Positions 44,641 to 57,095 of a DNA stretch of 64,000 bases are shown here, in pieces. The DNA lies in NCBI GenBank assembly GCA_035235625.1, contig CP141146.1:372001-436000 (forward strand). The letters are read 5' to 3'. Position numbers and translations under genes: made by a program. The notes under the pieces were generated by a model. It was given only the letters and a program-made list of their open reading frames with translations, made no database searches and was not told the DNA's origin. The stretch comes from Saururus chinensis. Lineage: Eukaryota > Streptophyta > Magnoliopsida > Piperales > Saururaceae. Positions within the stretch are counted from its first letter, which is position 1, and each line of letters begins with the position of its first letter.

Positions 44641-47190
44641 CATCGGGATGCACAGACATAAGATGAAATAAAATCTCCATAAGGTGAAATGTTATTAAAA
44701 ATTAAGAGTTACATAAAGTTGAGTAGGAATATTTGCTTCCTATTCGTAAATGAATGACCTTAGATTGCTTGTGGTGACGTTTTGCGTTGTATATTCAATG
44801 GCGCTTTCCATTATGAGCAAACTTGATAGAAATATTGCGTGCAATAATAAATTGTTGTAAAGCAAAATAGAATACAAACTCATCTTTTAAGTCGTTCTGC
44901 ACTTAGTCACATGTTTACACTTTTATGTGTGCTTCGTCAACATCCAACAGCTTATGAGAGTGGGCTGAAGTTATCTATCCATCATAATATTTCGGGTTTT
45001 TGAAAGCCTTTTTCAAAATGTTTTCTACATGTAATGTAACATAATATAACTGCCTTCAACTGCTCATCTTTGAAAGTTACGACAACTTTGTAGAGCTGGG
45101 TGGGTTGTGTCTCGCGTGGTACAGGAGAGATTCCTGGGTTAGGTCCCAGGTGTTTAGTGCAAGCGTTGTTGATGGGTTTGTGAGTTTTTGGTATTTTTTT
45201 ACTAGGAATGAGAATTGAAGATGACTGATTTACACATTAGATATATGAAAAATGATCTTAACTTGGAACTAGGAAAGGGTATGCATGCCAAACCATTAAT
45301 TGTGGGCTCCACACACACGTCTTATGGGGATGGGACCAGTTCGAATTGAATTAGAGTGACTCCAAAACTGAGCATGTAAAATTTTAGCAGTTTTGGTTTA
45401 TAATCAGTGGGAGAAATTTGCCGGTGCCAAGTTGGGGGACCCACTTGCCCGAATGGGCCCAAATTTTGTGAGGCCGTTAGTTTCAAATTCGACATCCAAT
45501 CCCAATTAGTCCCATGCACCATTTTTTTAATGTAACTAGTAGTAGAAATGAATTGATGAAATTCTAGTAATATACAGCCTTTTGTTGTTACCAAAACGGG
45601 AAAAAATTGCAGCTTTTGTAGGGATAGTGGTGTTGTGATTGTTCTGAGTGAAAATGATAAGGACATGACTATTTACACGCCCTTTGTTTCCTATATTTCT
45701 TAATTTTTATTTACTCCAACCCTATTTATTTTAATTTTTTACTTAGTTCCTACCTTAAAAAAAAACTTTGATTTTATTTTAACCCACATTCTCCTCTCTT
45801 TTACTCCGACACCAGCCTAACATTGTCACAACCACTCGGACCCGAACTTTGCCCCACTTCTTTAGTTTTTCCTTGCCAGCAACCTGAACTCCACTGCCAT
45901 AGTCATAACTAATGAAGGCTAGGCTCTGGCAACGGCAGCCAAAGCTTAGCTGTAGTGGCTAGACTCTAGCCTACACTGTTGGCCGCCGCGGCTAGGCTAT
46001 GGCCTATAGCAGTCAAATTTGGCCTACACAGTTGGCTTCGGTAGAGGCAGCCAAATCTAGCCTGCACCTAGAGCCTGGTTTACACGCTTGGTCATTACGA
46101 TGATAGGAGCTTGGTCACCATAGCAACTGCCATAGTCATCGCCGAGGAGGTTGATAGAGCTACAGCCAGAGCCAGAAGAGAAGGGGGTGGGGTTCGTGTA
46201 TTCGGGGAAATAGGAGCAAAGTGACAGAAAAAATATGAGAAATGATCGAAGTAAAAAAAAGTTATTTTTTTTACTTTTATTAAGGGAAATAGGAAAAAAT
46301 CAAGGTTTAAATAAAACTATTTAAATAATAAATACCACATGAAAAAAAAAATAGCAGTGAGGCCTTGATTTGCACTGAATTAATAGCCGTAAATAAGACT
46401 ATATATTACTCACTCTGTCCTATATTAATTATTGTATTTAAAAAATAATAATTTTTTTAGTGATAAAACTTACATATAAAAAAAGAAAAAATAAACTTGT
46501 GATAGTCTTTTTTAAATACCTAATCATTTAAATTAAATAAAATTAAGCTATTAATATAGAATAATTTTTTTATTAGGTAAAAAAATTTGTTCTATATTAA
46601 TAACTTTATTTTGTTCAATTTAGATAATTTAGTAATTAAAATAATATATAATTTTATTTTCCTTCTCTTAAATATAATTATTAATATAATAAGAAATAAT
46701 ATAAATAAATAAATATGGAGGAGGAGGTAGGCTCGAGATCGAGTGCGCAAGATGCAAGGTATATCTGTTGGCAACTAATTTAAAAGCATAGGGGAATCCT
46801 CTTTACTGGCTCCCATGTGTTTGTTTACTGAATCGACAGTGCGACAAGAGTGAGGTTTATCAACCTACTTGCAATTAAACTGTCACACCAATGCACCATG
46901 ATGTGCACTAAGACTTCCCAGCTCACATGAAACTCTGCCGTGTACGTACTAATATATTACTGTACGTACATAATGGCAGACCATATATTGCAAAGATAGA
47001 GGCTCCTTTCTACGTCAGCCAGTTCCGAAAGCAACACTCAAGTTTGGATAACGAGTTAATTGAGCGCTTAAGAACACTGATTTTATGCGAGGTCTATGAG
47101 GATCGAAGTGAACTAAAACGCCTCTGTAGTCAAACAAGTTCGCATTCGAACTCATATCGCCGCGTAATGAGTATCGCTAGCTATGTATGA
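44641..47190. other. Unclassified, mostly non-coding region
   Basis: No recognisable gene. Frames at 45322-45666 minus and 46927-47190 plus have no known domain. A Stowaway-like word ('actcactctgtcctatatta') is near 46408 with no convincing partner. The stretch 45900-46150 has repeated 'ggctaggct' words. Confidence 0.4.
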
Positions 47191-47665
47191 GAACTACTGC
47201 TCCAGCAAAGAACCAAAGTATACATCACACCAAACCATGCTAACTGACAACGCTTAATTTGAAGTTTTATTAAAAGCACACAAACACAACTAGCCACACG
47301 AAAATTTAATAGACCCACAAACCGACTCAAAAGAAATATCACAAATAAAGAAACTCGAAACAAAAGCCACGCAAGTGCACGTACTCCAACCGTCGATGCT
47401 GGCTAGCCTCATAGATGGAAACCCGGAAATCAACAAAAGTCCCCCAGTGGTGAACTGTTGGGTCAAGAAGAACATATCCTGTGCAATATATATGCATGCC
47501 ACATATTCACAACTGGCTGCACCGCCTAGCTAGCTTCTAAGCATTTCACAAGCTTAATAGGATGGATGGAGGCCAGGCCAATCACATCATAATGCATAGA
47601 TCGATCAAGCAGACGGAAAAAACATATACAGTAGATGATAATAGACAAAGGTAAATGTTTTGTGA
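47191..47665. other. Downstream region of the CEP gene
   Basis: This probably holds the 3' untranslated region of the CEP gene, which is on minus. Overlapping minus frames at 47181-47502 have no recognised domain. Confidence 0.4.
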
Positions 47666-47938
47666 TCACTTGCATAAGCCTGGGGGATGGTTGTTGCCCA
47701 CGCCGGGGCTATTACCTGGCGCTGTTGGTCGAAATGCCTCCACCTCATATTTCTTGTGCCGGACCCGTGCCGGCAGGACCTCATTTTGGAGTACCTTCAC
47801 GTCACCTTGTGAGGCTGCCGAATTCGCTTGCCATTCTAGTTTTCTAGCAGCTTGAGCCACGTACAAGCACTTGAACGTAAGAAGGAGGATTAGTACTGTA
47901 ACCAGAACTGAGTGAGTACTTTTAATAGGGGCGGCCAT
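47666..47938 (-). CDS. CEP (C-terminally encoded peptide) hormone precursor
   Basis: An intact 90-codon frame. CEPs are secreted plant peptide hormones, perceived by leucine-rich receptor kinases, that act in root growth and nitrogen signalling. The precursor has a hydrophobic secretion signal (about residues 9-30, VLVTVLILLLTFKCLYVAQA) with a likely cut near AQA/ARK, a variable charged middle (31-67) and one CEP domain at about 68-82, AFRPTAPGNSPGVGN. This domain matches the family consensus of FRPT.PGNSPGVG. The three prolines at 71, 74 and 78 are the positions usually hydroxylated. An 8-residue tail (NHPPGLCK) follows. Precursor length fits the family. Which CEP it is cannot be told from sequence alone. 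A TATA-like CTTAAATAGA on minus lies near 48083-48096, about 145 bp upstream of the ATG. Confidence 0.9.
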   Translation of the reverse strand: MAAPIKSTHSVLVTVLILLLTFKCLYVAQAARKLEWQANSAASQGDVKVLQNEVLPARVRHKKYEVEAFRPTAPGNSPGVGNNHPPGLCK

Positions 47939-48082
47939 GGATATATGGACCGAGTCGAAGAGAAACTAGTTGAAGTGATCAGGAGTATTGGAGGGAAGAA
48001 GTTAAAGAGTAGCTAGCTTGAAGTAATATTAATAGTGAGATCTCAAGAACCAATGCTTGATGTTTCTCCAGAAGTTGGTTCA

Positions 48083-48096
48083 AAGTTCTATTTAAG
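48083..48096 (-). promoter_or_regulatory. Possible TATA box of the CEP gene
   Basis: The minus strand reads CTTAAATAGAAC about 145 bp upstream of the CEP start codon. Position and composition fit a core promoter, but the match is loose. Confidence 0.35.
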
Positions 48097-48404
48097 ATGG
48101 TTTGAATGGGACCCATGAATAGGGATGTAAAACAAAGTTCAACCATCAATATTGACGACGTGATATAAGAACACCAAGAAAAAAAATTTATAAAGAAAAA
48201 TAAAGAAAGAACCTACACGACGTGGTAAAATTCATACGTTATAGGTTTTCTTTTATATGACTTTAAGTCCGAGGGTTGGGTTTACTTGGCTTCTTCTCTT
48301 CTCAACTGATCATGAGTTACATAACAGTCAAGAAGACAACCAAAAGCTAGCTAAACTTTTTGTTATTTTATATCCAAGAACAAATGGCTTACATTAATTA
48401 TTTG

Positions 48405-48901
48405 TCAAGATGTTTCAGGGTGGCTATTCTCATGATCTAAACTTTTAGACGGGATTACCAGATTTGAACTCTCGTCAATTCTCTTCCACTGTAATCCTAT
48501 TTTCTGAAGGCATCCTCTGAAGATAGCACTGCTTGATTTGACAGCACAAATCAGAGAGATACTTTTTGAAATATAAATGACTCGCTCCCTCCTGGAAGCC
48601 CCTTTTCCTGATCTCACATATATTGTTTCCATCGAAAGTGAAAGATGCCACTGGTTCGAATACTGTGGGATATCAAATATGCCATTGGGTGTCAACAAGA
48701 GGCTACGAGTAATCACTTACCTGTTTGGGGAAGGACAACAAAGCCTGGCATTGCATGGGATACCTAAATAAGCAAAGTTCAAACCTTTTCTGTTGGCCAT
48801 TGTTATGACGCGGGAAGGTTCAAAGCCAAACAGAAACACAGAATCATTAGAGTAAGCATTCCTCTCATTGATCACATCTCCCATGGATTTGCACGCATAA
48901 T
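48405..48901 (-). CDS. Candidate exons of an unidentified gene
   Basis: Between an acceptor-like CACCAG at 48902-48907 and a strong donor GTAAGT at 48715-48720, the interval 48721-48901 (minus) is open in one frame for about 59 codons: YACKSMGDVINERNAY, then SVFLFGFEPSRVITM and NRKGLNFAYLGIPC. After the donor, further frames (48405-48716) include SSSAIFRGCLQKIGLQWKR. The splice-site pattern suggests an expressed or formerly expressed gene, but I recognise no family and no start or stop. Confidence 0.25.
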
Positions 48902-50419
48902 CTGGTGATGAAAAAGTAGAACCACGTGTAATAGGGAACGTCAGACTAGATTTTCGGCTGTGCGTACCCTGGATGGAACAGGCTGCTACTGCAGTAAATG
49001 TCTATGTTTACCCTCTGGCTCCTGCTGTGTTGAGAGAATGCAGCCCTCATGATATAGGTCATTTTAGTTACTTCGTTACTTCAGTTCAGGGTCCCACATG
49101 AACCCCCTCCAGAAAACATGATCACATTGGATTTCTTACGTGTTTAAGTTAGCTTAATAAGGGAATATAAATAGGGTGAGTGAAATGAGGGTGGAATTCA
49201 TTCTGTAATCACATGAATTTCTTTTTTCGTGATTTACGGTTGTGAGGTGGAATTTATTCCCTTTTTTTATAATTTAAATTTTTATTGAGCAAAAGAAAGA
49301 GGGAATAACAATTTTATTAAGTAATTTTTTTATTCCGTAATTTTGCATACAACTGGTGCACTAGTATGTGCGCCATCCATGATCATCCCAGGCTCGTGAT
49401 GCTTCACCACTTGTGCTTCACCACTTGATTAGAAATTGTTGTGTAAAGGTCAGTTACAGTAGAAAAAAATGGTATGATAATGGGGGCATTTAAGCCGGCT
49501 ATGATTAAATGATCGATGAAAGGGTTCCCGTTCAATCAACTGGTTGGAGTTTGTTGGATTTCTTTGGGTATTAATTGTTGTGATCAGAATTCCCATCTAG
49601 CTAGAGGCTGGTCTTTAATTTGTTTCAATGCACATGTTGAATTGTTTGGTCGAGAAGTGTTTGATGAATAGGAAAAAAAACAGAAGGGCATGAGTTGATA
49701 CATGCCAAAAGAAGGAGAACCAAAGCAGATAGCCTCACATTATATTAATTTGAACTTTAAAGCTGACAAGAAGAAGATCATACTTTAAGAGTAAGATTAG
49801 TGGACGGTGGGCCTAAAGTAAAAATCAAGTGAATCTGTTCTACCACGTGGCATTGTTCCATTTATAAGCAGCCATTTGGCCTGCAACAGTGTGTAGGCCA
49901 TAAGATTATGTAGAGGCTGAACGATAGCTATGAGGTTTGGCTTTTTCACAGTTAGGGTTGCCAATAGAACAATACAAAAATATTATAACTTATTTTATTA
50001 ATATAATTATTTTTTAAATTTTTATCCATAATAATTCTATTAGGTAAATAGTATAAGTACATACTTCCATAACCGTTCTATCCATTAATGATCGACCTAT
50101 TAATTGGATAACTATTATCTATTACACTTTTTAAAATATGCTAAAAAATGTCAAAATAAATATTTGTTATTTACTGAATAAGATATTACTGAGGTAAAAA
50201 ATTAACATTATTACTAATGTTCTTATAGTTGTTGTAAATAAATTGTAATGATCAAATATGAAACATAAATGTGCACATATATTAGGCAACTACCTAATAA
50301 AACTTTTTATTTTTTAATAATTTTTTTCCTATCATATGAGTTTAACTCTAAAATATCATTCTATTGCCTGTTCTAGAAGAGTTTCCAGTGTGAGAAGATT
50401 GACAATTGTCTTCACATAG
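48902..50419. other. Unclassified AT-rich region
   Basis: About 1.5 kb without a supportable gene. It probably contains decayed transposon DNA. Confidence 0.4.
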
Positions 50420-51446
50420 CTATTTTAGAAGTTATTAGTAGTTTAGGCATGTCTTTAAATTAAGTTGAGATTTTAATTATATTCTACATTTCTAAAATAT
50501 GATGTTTTGTAGGTAGAGTGCACTTATCGAAGTACTTGGCTGATGTTTGGAATAATTCAAAATACTCTTTATATGCTTTAAAATAATTTGGATAACTTTT
50601 CGGAGTTATAAACATGTAGGAAATTAATATAGACATGAAAGAAAGATCTTAATGAACAAAAATTTGACACAAGACTGTCTAGAAAAAACTATCTAAATTG
50701 CAGAAATAGTATAGCCGATTGAACAGGGCGTTTAATGATTAAATGGTTAAACGTGATTTTGAAGAAGAATACAGTTCAGGTGATCGAATGGGCATGTAGG
50801 CTGATCGATCGGAATAACGCGCAATTTCCTAGTTTAAGCTAATTTTTAATCCTTTTCATACTAAATTTCTTCCTACGGTTCTTATGCCTATATAAAGACA
50901 TATTTGGCTCTAAATTAAAAGATTCTAGTAGATTTTTTGGAGAGAAAAAGGAAGAAGATGATGGAAGAGAACTCAAAGCTTTCAATGGAGATTCAAGTGC
51001 TTCCTTCTACAATGGAATGCTAGATTTTTTTTTACTTAGGAATTGATAAAGCTATAGATAAATTTTAGTTTCCTTTTCTTTTTAATTTAGACCTCAGTTA
51101 TGAATTATGATAATTGTATGACAAGGACTTCCTTTTTAATGGAAGAGCTTTTCATGTTTATTCAATTCTATGTTGATTTATTGTCTTGTAGATGATCGAT
51201 TGATGTAGTTTTGATATTTGCATCAATTCTAATTTCTGTGATTTAGATGAGATGATCATGCAATAATTTTAATGTTCACGTAATTAATGAATTGGATTAT
51301 TTATACTAAGATGAGACGAATTATGTTAAAGAATTGTTATGGTTCTATAGTGGATTCGATTTCCTAAGTAATTTCCATCGTATTGATCTCTTACTTTAAA
51401 ATTAATTGATTACTTTCTTTACTTAATTTTAGCTTTAAGTTCTCTT
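50420..51446 (+). mobile_element. Athila-like LTR fragment (sense plus)
   Basis: The reverse complement of 21440-22620 aligns with this stretch throughout (for example 'agtagtttag', 'cttatcgaagtacttgg', 'ttcttcctacggttcttatgcctatataaagacatatttggc' in pieces). A TATA box (CTATATAAAGAC) lies near 50890. Both ends are missing, including the part adjoining the primer site. Confidence 0.8.
50714..50812. repeat. Paired composite palindromes, decayed, in the second Athila-like LTR
   Basis: Modules at 50714-50746 and 50779-50812, 65 bp apart. The second still has TGATCGATCGG; the first is largely eroded (GCCGATTGAACAGGGCG). Confidence 0.7.
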
Positions 51447-52741
51447 TTCAAAGGTGTCTTGTAAACAACAATGAACCTACATACACTAGTGCACATCATT
51501 CATTAATGCCTCTTTGAATCAATATTTTAAAACCTGGCACAAACCCTTACCCGGATTAGTGGTTGGGCTAGGATGACATCATCACTAAAAAAACTAAAAG
51601 TCCCCCCATATTTCAGAAAAAAAAAATCCACTTAAACCTATTCAAAACTTGTTCAAATTTTTACTTAAGCCTATTTGGTCATTCAAAATTTGTTCATTCT
51701 GACCTATTTTAATAAGCAAATCATCATTGCAAATTTTGTAATCTAATATAAGCATGATTTGTAATATAATTATAATTTCAATTAATATATATCAAATAAC
51801 AAAATAAACCACCTACACATCAAGCCAATTCGATATGGGTTAAGCAAGAGTTTGGTTCCATTGGCCCAAATTTGAGCTTTGATTTGAGCTAACTTGAGTC
51901 TAGCCTCGAGCAAAATAAAGCTACCTCAACAATCCTACTCCAAAGTAACCAATTATTTCTTTACACAAACAAACACATCATGAGTTTAATTATAAAAAAC
52001 AAAAAAACACTCATGGGCTTGAGTTATCCTAATGGAATCTAAACTAACCTGAGAGCTACAAAAGCATTTTGTACAAAGTACTTGTGTAGCCAGCTAAAAT
52101 TCTAGAACATATGATTAAAGATAACTCTAACCTAATGAGACCATAGAAATTAAACAAAGCAACAAAATAGGAAGCATCGAAGCAAAGTAAGTTTATCAAA
52201 AAATTGAGATTTGGATCACAACTTTTGTTGAGTAAATCACAGTGGTGAATCATGACATGAAAATTATTGTAAAAGACTACGTCATTCTCTTTTGAAATTA
52301 AACCACTTAAGACTAATGGGTATAATATATTTATAATTTTTAAATATGACAAATATGTAATGGATAAATGGGTATGGAAGGATTTTTTATACTACCTATT
52401 ATTTAGATAATGGTCGACTAAAATTATCTTCTTATTTACCCGTCAAATAAATTTAACCATATCATTTAACTTCTTAGCGGTACTGTACAAATTATAGAAT
52501 GAGTACTTAGTTGGCAGCCCTATTCACAATAATGTAGGTGCATATTAAAAGCATACTCCTATATGGAGACACTTGAGAGTGCAAGTTTATCAATGCTATG
52601 TATGTCTGAGTGATGGAATTGGTCCATTCATGAAAATTGGCTTATGACATAATAGGTGCATACAATGCTCCATTCAAGCAACACACACAACAAGTGCTTG
52701 CTTTGCCCTTAACTAAATCTCTTGAAGGACTTGGTGGTTTT
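51447..52741. other. Unclassified AT-rich region
   Basis: No recognisable gene or element. The minus frame at 52056-52352 has no domain. Confidence 0.4.
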
Positions 52742-53060
52742 GACTGGTACACGTCTGGAGTGTTTTTTGTCAAAAGTGTATGTTATCTTTTGTAAGCGGA
52801 ACAATTAATCTCTGAGGAGTGCTTCTAGGGAATGCTCAAATTCAGAGATTATGAAGAGAATTTAGCGCAAAATTTGGGCCATGTAGGCCCCTCCTAAGGT
52901 GAAGTTCATTGCTTAGGGGTTTACAGTAATAGACTATTGTCCAATTTAAATCTGGTGAAGAGGGGTATTTCTCTTGATCCCTCATGCTTCTTTTGTAAGA
53001 AGGGGCTTGAATCCACTTCCGTGGTTTGTGGGAATGTGAGGGATGATCGATCATTTGAGA
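52742..53060 (+). pseudogene. LINE-type ORF2 remnant (zf-RVT region)
   Basis: Frames in pieces match the C-terminal zinc-binding region of plant LINE polymerases: DWYTSGVFFVKSVCYL, then KIWAM-stop-APPKVKFIA, then LVKRGISLDPSCFFCKKGLE (52955-53020), with the usual paired cysteines. Stops at 52873 and after FIA, plus a phase change, show it is dead. A CACTA-like end begins at 53110, just beyond. Confidence 0.7.
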
Positions 53061-53109
53061 CAAAGAAAGATGGTATTCAAAAGATATGTTTCCTCCCCAT
53101 TGGACTTTG

Positions 53110-55495
53110 CACTACAACAAAAATGGTTAATAGTTATTATCAATGCATACAAAGCGTCGATAAAACTGTAGTCGCCACTGCGCATTAGCAACACTTAATT
53201 AAAAATGTCACTAATAGTCTAACATTAGTGACATATATTTATACGTCACTAATGATTTTACTTTTGCGACATATATTAAGCATCGATAATATTAAATTAT
53301 TAGCGACGATGTGTAAATATGCGTCGCTAATATAAAAAATATTTGTAAAAAAAATAAAAAATAACTTATTGGCGACACATCATTATAAGCGTCGCTAATG
53401 TAAAATATTTTTTTTAAAAAATCTATTATTAGCGACGCATAATAATATGCGTCACTAATGAATAGTTAGTAGCGACACTTTATAAGCGTCTCTACTATAA
53501 AAAAACATTTTTTTTAAAAAATATACACTTTAGCAATGCTTTTAGAAGATTTGCTAAAAACCTAACTTTTTAAAAAAAAAAGCCTGCAAGTGGCGGGCCC
53601 AGCGGGGAAGAGGGAGGTGGCCGAATTCCGGTGGGGTGCCCCTCTCTCATACAGGTCCCCCCTCTTCCCCTCATCTGTTGGGGGGGGGGGACCAGGACGA
53701 GGAGGGGGCGGGGCGGGGGGTTGTGAATGGGGGAGCCCCTCCCTCCTATCTCCCGCTCCCCTCCTCTCTCCCCTTTCCCACTGGGGAGGGGGGAGCGGGA
53801 GGTGGTTGTGAATGGAGGAGGGGGCGGTGGGCCGGATTCTCCCCGCTGGAATCCAGCTCCCACCCCACTCCTCCCTCTCGCTTGAGGAGGGAGTAGGAGG
53901 GAGGAGGGCATGGGGGGCCGAATTCCGTCCGTCACTCGAAGCAGGATCTGCCCCCCTCAACCACCTGCGCCGGCAAAGGGAGGAGGGGAGCAACGGGGAA
54001 GGGGGGAGTTGAAGAATGAAGTTGGAAGCGCTGGGGTACGGAAGGAGGCCGGACGGCGGCTCACAACGGCATGGAGGGTGGCGGCGTGACAAAAGTCATG
54101 GCGGAGGAGGGCGGCAAAAAACACAAAGGAGTAGCACAACGGAGCTTTCCTCTCAGACATGTTTTATAATAGCACGGACGCGGGTAAAATTTTGCCTACG
54201 CGCGAGAATTTTTGGCCGTGTGCAAAATTTTGCGTGCGGCGTAATTTCCTCCTTTTTGTGACGCTTCTTCAAAAGCGTCACAAAAGGCTTAACTATTTGC
54301 GACATTTTTCACAAAACGTCGCAATAGATAGTTTTCATTTTTTTATTATATCCCCTTTTTCCTCTCTCTGTTCACTCTCTCTCCTCTCTCTCTCCCCTCT
54401 CTCTCTACACTCTCCATTTTCTCTCTCTACACTCTCCTCTCTCTCCATTTTCTTTCTTTTATTTAATTTTTTTTTGTAGTAGCAATGCATAACAACATGC
54501 GTCGCTACTATACATTTTTTATTTTTTAAAATAATTTATAATTAAAAATTTATTTCCTCTCTCCTCTTTCTCTCTCTTCTCTCTCCCCTCACCCCTCTCT
54601 CTACCCTCTCTCCTCATCCTCTCTCTACCCTCTTGCTCTCTCCTCACCCTCTCTCTGTTCTTTCTCCTCGTCCTCTCTCTCTACCCTATCTACCCTATTT
54701 CTCTCTCTCTCTCTCCTCACCATCTCTTATCTCTCTCATCCTCTCTCTCCCCTCTCTCTCTCTCCTCACCCCTCACTTCTCTCTCCTCCCTCTCTTCACT
54801 CTCTTCATTCTCTCTCCTCTCTCTTTTCACTCTCTCTGCCTCCTCTCTCCTCACTCTCACTCTATATCTTTTAATTTAAAATTTTTAAAAATAAAAAACT
54901 AGTAGTGATGCATAACGACCTTACAGTATGCATCGCTACTAAGAATATTTTTTATTTTTTAAAAATTTAAAAATAATTTATAATAATAATTTTAATTCTC
55001 TCTTCTCCTCTCTCTCTCTCTCTCTTTCTCTCTCTCCCCTCTCTCCCTCCTTTCTCCCCTCTATCTCTTCCTCTCTCTCCCTCCTCTTTCTCTCCTCTCT
55101 TTCTCTCTCTCACTCTCTCTGCCTCCTCCCTCCTCTGTCCTTACTCTCTCTCTATCTCTTTTAATTTAATTTTTTAAAAAATAAAAAAACTAATAGTGAT
55201 GCATAACATATGTGCCACTACTACCCTAAGTTAGTAGCATACTTATGTGTTGCTACTAAGAATATTTTTTATTTTTTAAAAAATTTTAAAAATATTTTAT
55301 AATAATAATTTTAATTCTCTCTCCCTATCTCTCTTCCTCTTTCTCTCTCCTCTCTCCCTCCTCTCTCCTCCCTCCCTCTCTCTTTCCTCTCTATCTCCTC
55401 TCTCTCCCATCTCTCTCTCTTCCTCTCTCCTCCCTCCCTCTCTATCTCCTCTCTCTCCCATCTCTCTCTCTTCCTCTCTCTCCCTCCTCTCGCAC
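53110..55495. mobile_element. CACTA (En/Spm-type) element end with subterminal and CT-rich arrays
   Basis: Starts CACTACAACAAAAATGG, the plant CACTA terminal signature, preceded by TTG. Subterminal DNA (53150-53500) has many 'ttagcgacgc' and 'gcgtcgctaat' words in both orientations, typical of CACTA transposase-binding regions. It continues into a GC-rich block (53580-54250) and CT-rich arrays separated by 'gatgcataac...gctactaag' blocks. I could not find the other terminus (TGTAGTG), so the right boundary is approximate. There is no transposase, so it is a non-autonomous or broken copy. Confidence 0.65.
54340..55495. repeat. CT-rich microsatellite arrays with interspersed unit
   Basis: Four CT-rich runs (about 54340-54470, 54555-54870, 55000-55165, 55310-55495) alternate with an AT-rich unit containing 'gatgcataac' or 'aatgcataac' (54484, 54907, 55198) and 'gctacta'. 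Frames here are repeat translations. Confidence 0.9.
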
Positions 55496-55944
55496 ATGAG
55501 CCCAGGCTCATGCAAACGTGTTCCTTACAAAAATGGAGGAAATAAGGGAATATTACTCTGCAAGTTTGAAGGAGTGTATATAAATAAAGTTGAAAGATAT
55601 GGTGTTCGCTCTGCACAACTGGCTTTTTCTAATAAAGGCTCTAACAAATTTTTCATTACTCTTAAAGACTAAATATTTTATACTTATGGGCAAATTTACT
55701 CTTATTTTCTTTTATTTTCCCTTGCTTTCTCCCCTACTTCTTTCCTCTACCATCTACACCTCTACCATGGGTGTAGATACCATGACCTTCTAGTTGTTGC
55801 TTCACCCTAAAATCCACCTTTTCCTACCACCTTCTTGTTGCCTCCACAGATGGTCTGGTTGCTCCCTCCAACCTCCACCTCCTCATTATCCTTACGCCTG
55901 TCCCTTTTCCCTCTTATCCCCTTTTGTATTCCAATGTTTGTAGA
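55496..55944. other. Unclassified spacer
   Basis: No gene seen. Short frames on both strands have no domain. Confidence 0.45.
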
Positions 55945-56884
55945 TGTCATGCCTCGGCACTGCCTGACCCGAGCCGAACCCAGTCCAAGGGCCAGTAAAA
56001 CACGCGAGGGTGACAAAAATTGACGGATTAACATATTGCAGAAGTCTTAGCCCCTCTAACAAGCAATTAAACTAACGGAGTAGCGTACCTAAAGTCCTTC
56101 GAGCAAGAGAAATAAGGATGACAAAGAGGATAATAAAACTGCCATAATCCTCACACCAATCCACATAACATTCTCCAGAGCCTACACATGGCTCGAAATT
56201 AGAAGAGTTTAGACATGTCTAAGAATAATAGATAAATGCGAGCATGATACGTAATCCACCATACAATGTTCTCTAACATCAACAATGAGAAAAATCAGAA
56301 AATAAAATATCATATGGATGCAACCAAGGCTAATCCCACACGTACCCATGTCATCCCTCATATAGGGAATCCTGATCAACTGTATGTCATACCACAAACC
56401 CCCAAAATAAAACACAGAAAGAGGGGTGAGTAAAACTCAGTAAGGTTTAAAATATTGTAACATTAATCAGAAAACAACCATGACACATCAACATGGTAAT
56501 TCAGATCAATAATTCACATAATATCCTCAATTTTGATTAATCTCCTTATCATTCCCATAATTTCATCGATAACCAACATACATATAAGTATCTCATTCAT
56601 ACTAATCATGGTATGCATAATTACATTATGGCATAACATCCATCTTGCATAATAAGTTATTTTCACTCAATCACATGTATAATCATCACATAAAACCTAC
56701 ATGAGAAGTGTCTCTACCACACATTCAGATCAGGCATAAACATCCCATAAAACCTGCATGAGAAGTGTCTCTACCACACATTTAGATCATGCATAAAACA
56801 TTCTCATTCATCCATCATGTATAAGTGTCTCAAACACACTAATATGACATGCATATCCATAAACAGAGAAAATAAACATGCTCC

Positions 56885-57095
56885 TCTAGGCCGGAGCCAT
56901 CAAGCAACCCCTTGTCAGATGGACCTGCTCTTTGAGGCTGAAACCCTCGAGCAGCACTTGCCCATCAAGGCCGAAGCCCTCGAGCAACCCCCTATCCATC
57001 AAGCCTAAACTCCCGAGTAGCCCCTGCCCATCAAAGCCGAAGCCCTCGAGCAGCCCTTCTTGTCAAGACCGAAATCCCAAGTAGCAAATATGGTA
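56885..57095. repeat. 'gccgaagccctcgagcagcc' tandem repeat in LTR-A copy 4
   Basis: About five units of roughly 36-40 bp contain 'ccatcaa.gccgaagccctc' and 'gagcagccc'. They are not seen in the other LTR-A copies. Confidence 0.8.

Noticed and set aside
45095..45175. tRNA- or SINE-like stretch ('gattcctgggttaggtccca')
   Set aside because: Resembles a B box, but GGTTAGGTCC departs from GGTTCGANNCC. No A box, cloverleaf or tail was clear.
46402..46760. Possible Stowaway MITE
   Set aside because: One end-like word only; no matching inverted partner with a TA duplication was found.
53562..54092. 176-codon proline-rich frame and overlapping frames on both strands
   Set aside because: They arise from a low-complexity GC-rich block inside the CACTA region; frames on both strands overlap and none has a domain.
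54159..55616. Leu/Ser-rich and Arg/Glu-rich frames
   Set aside because: Translations of CT-rich microsatellites on the two strands.
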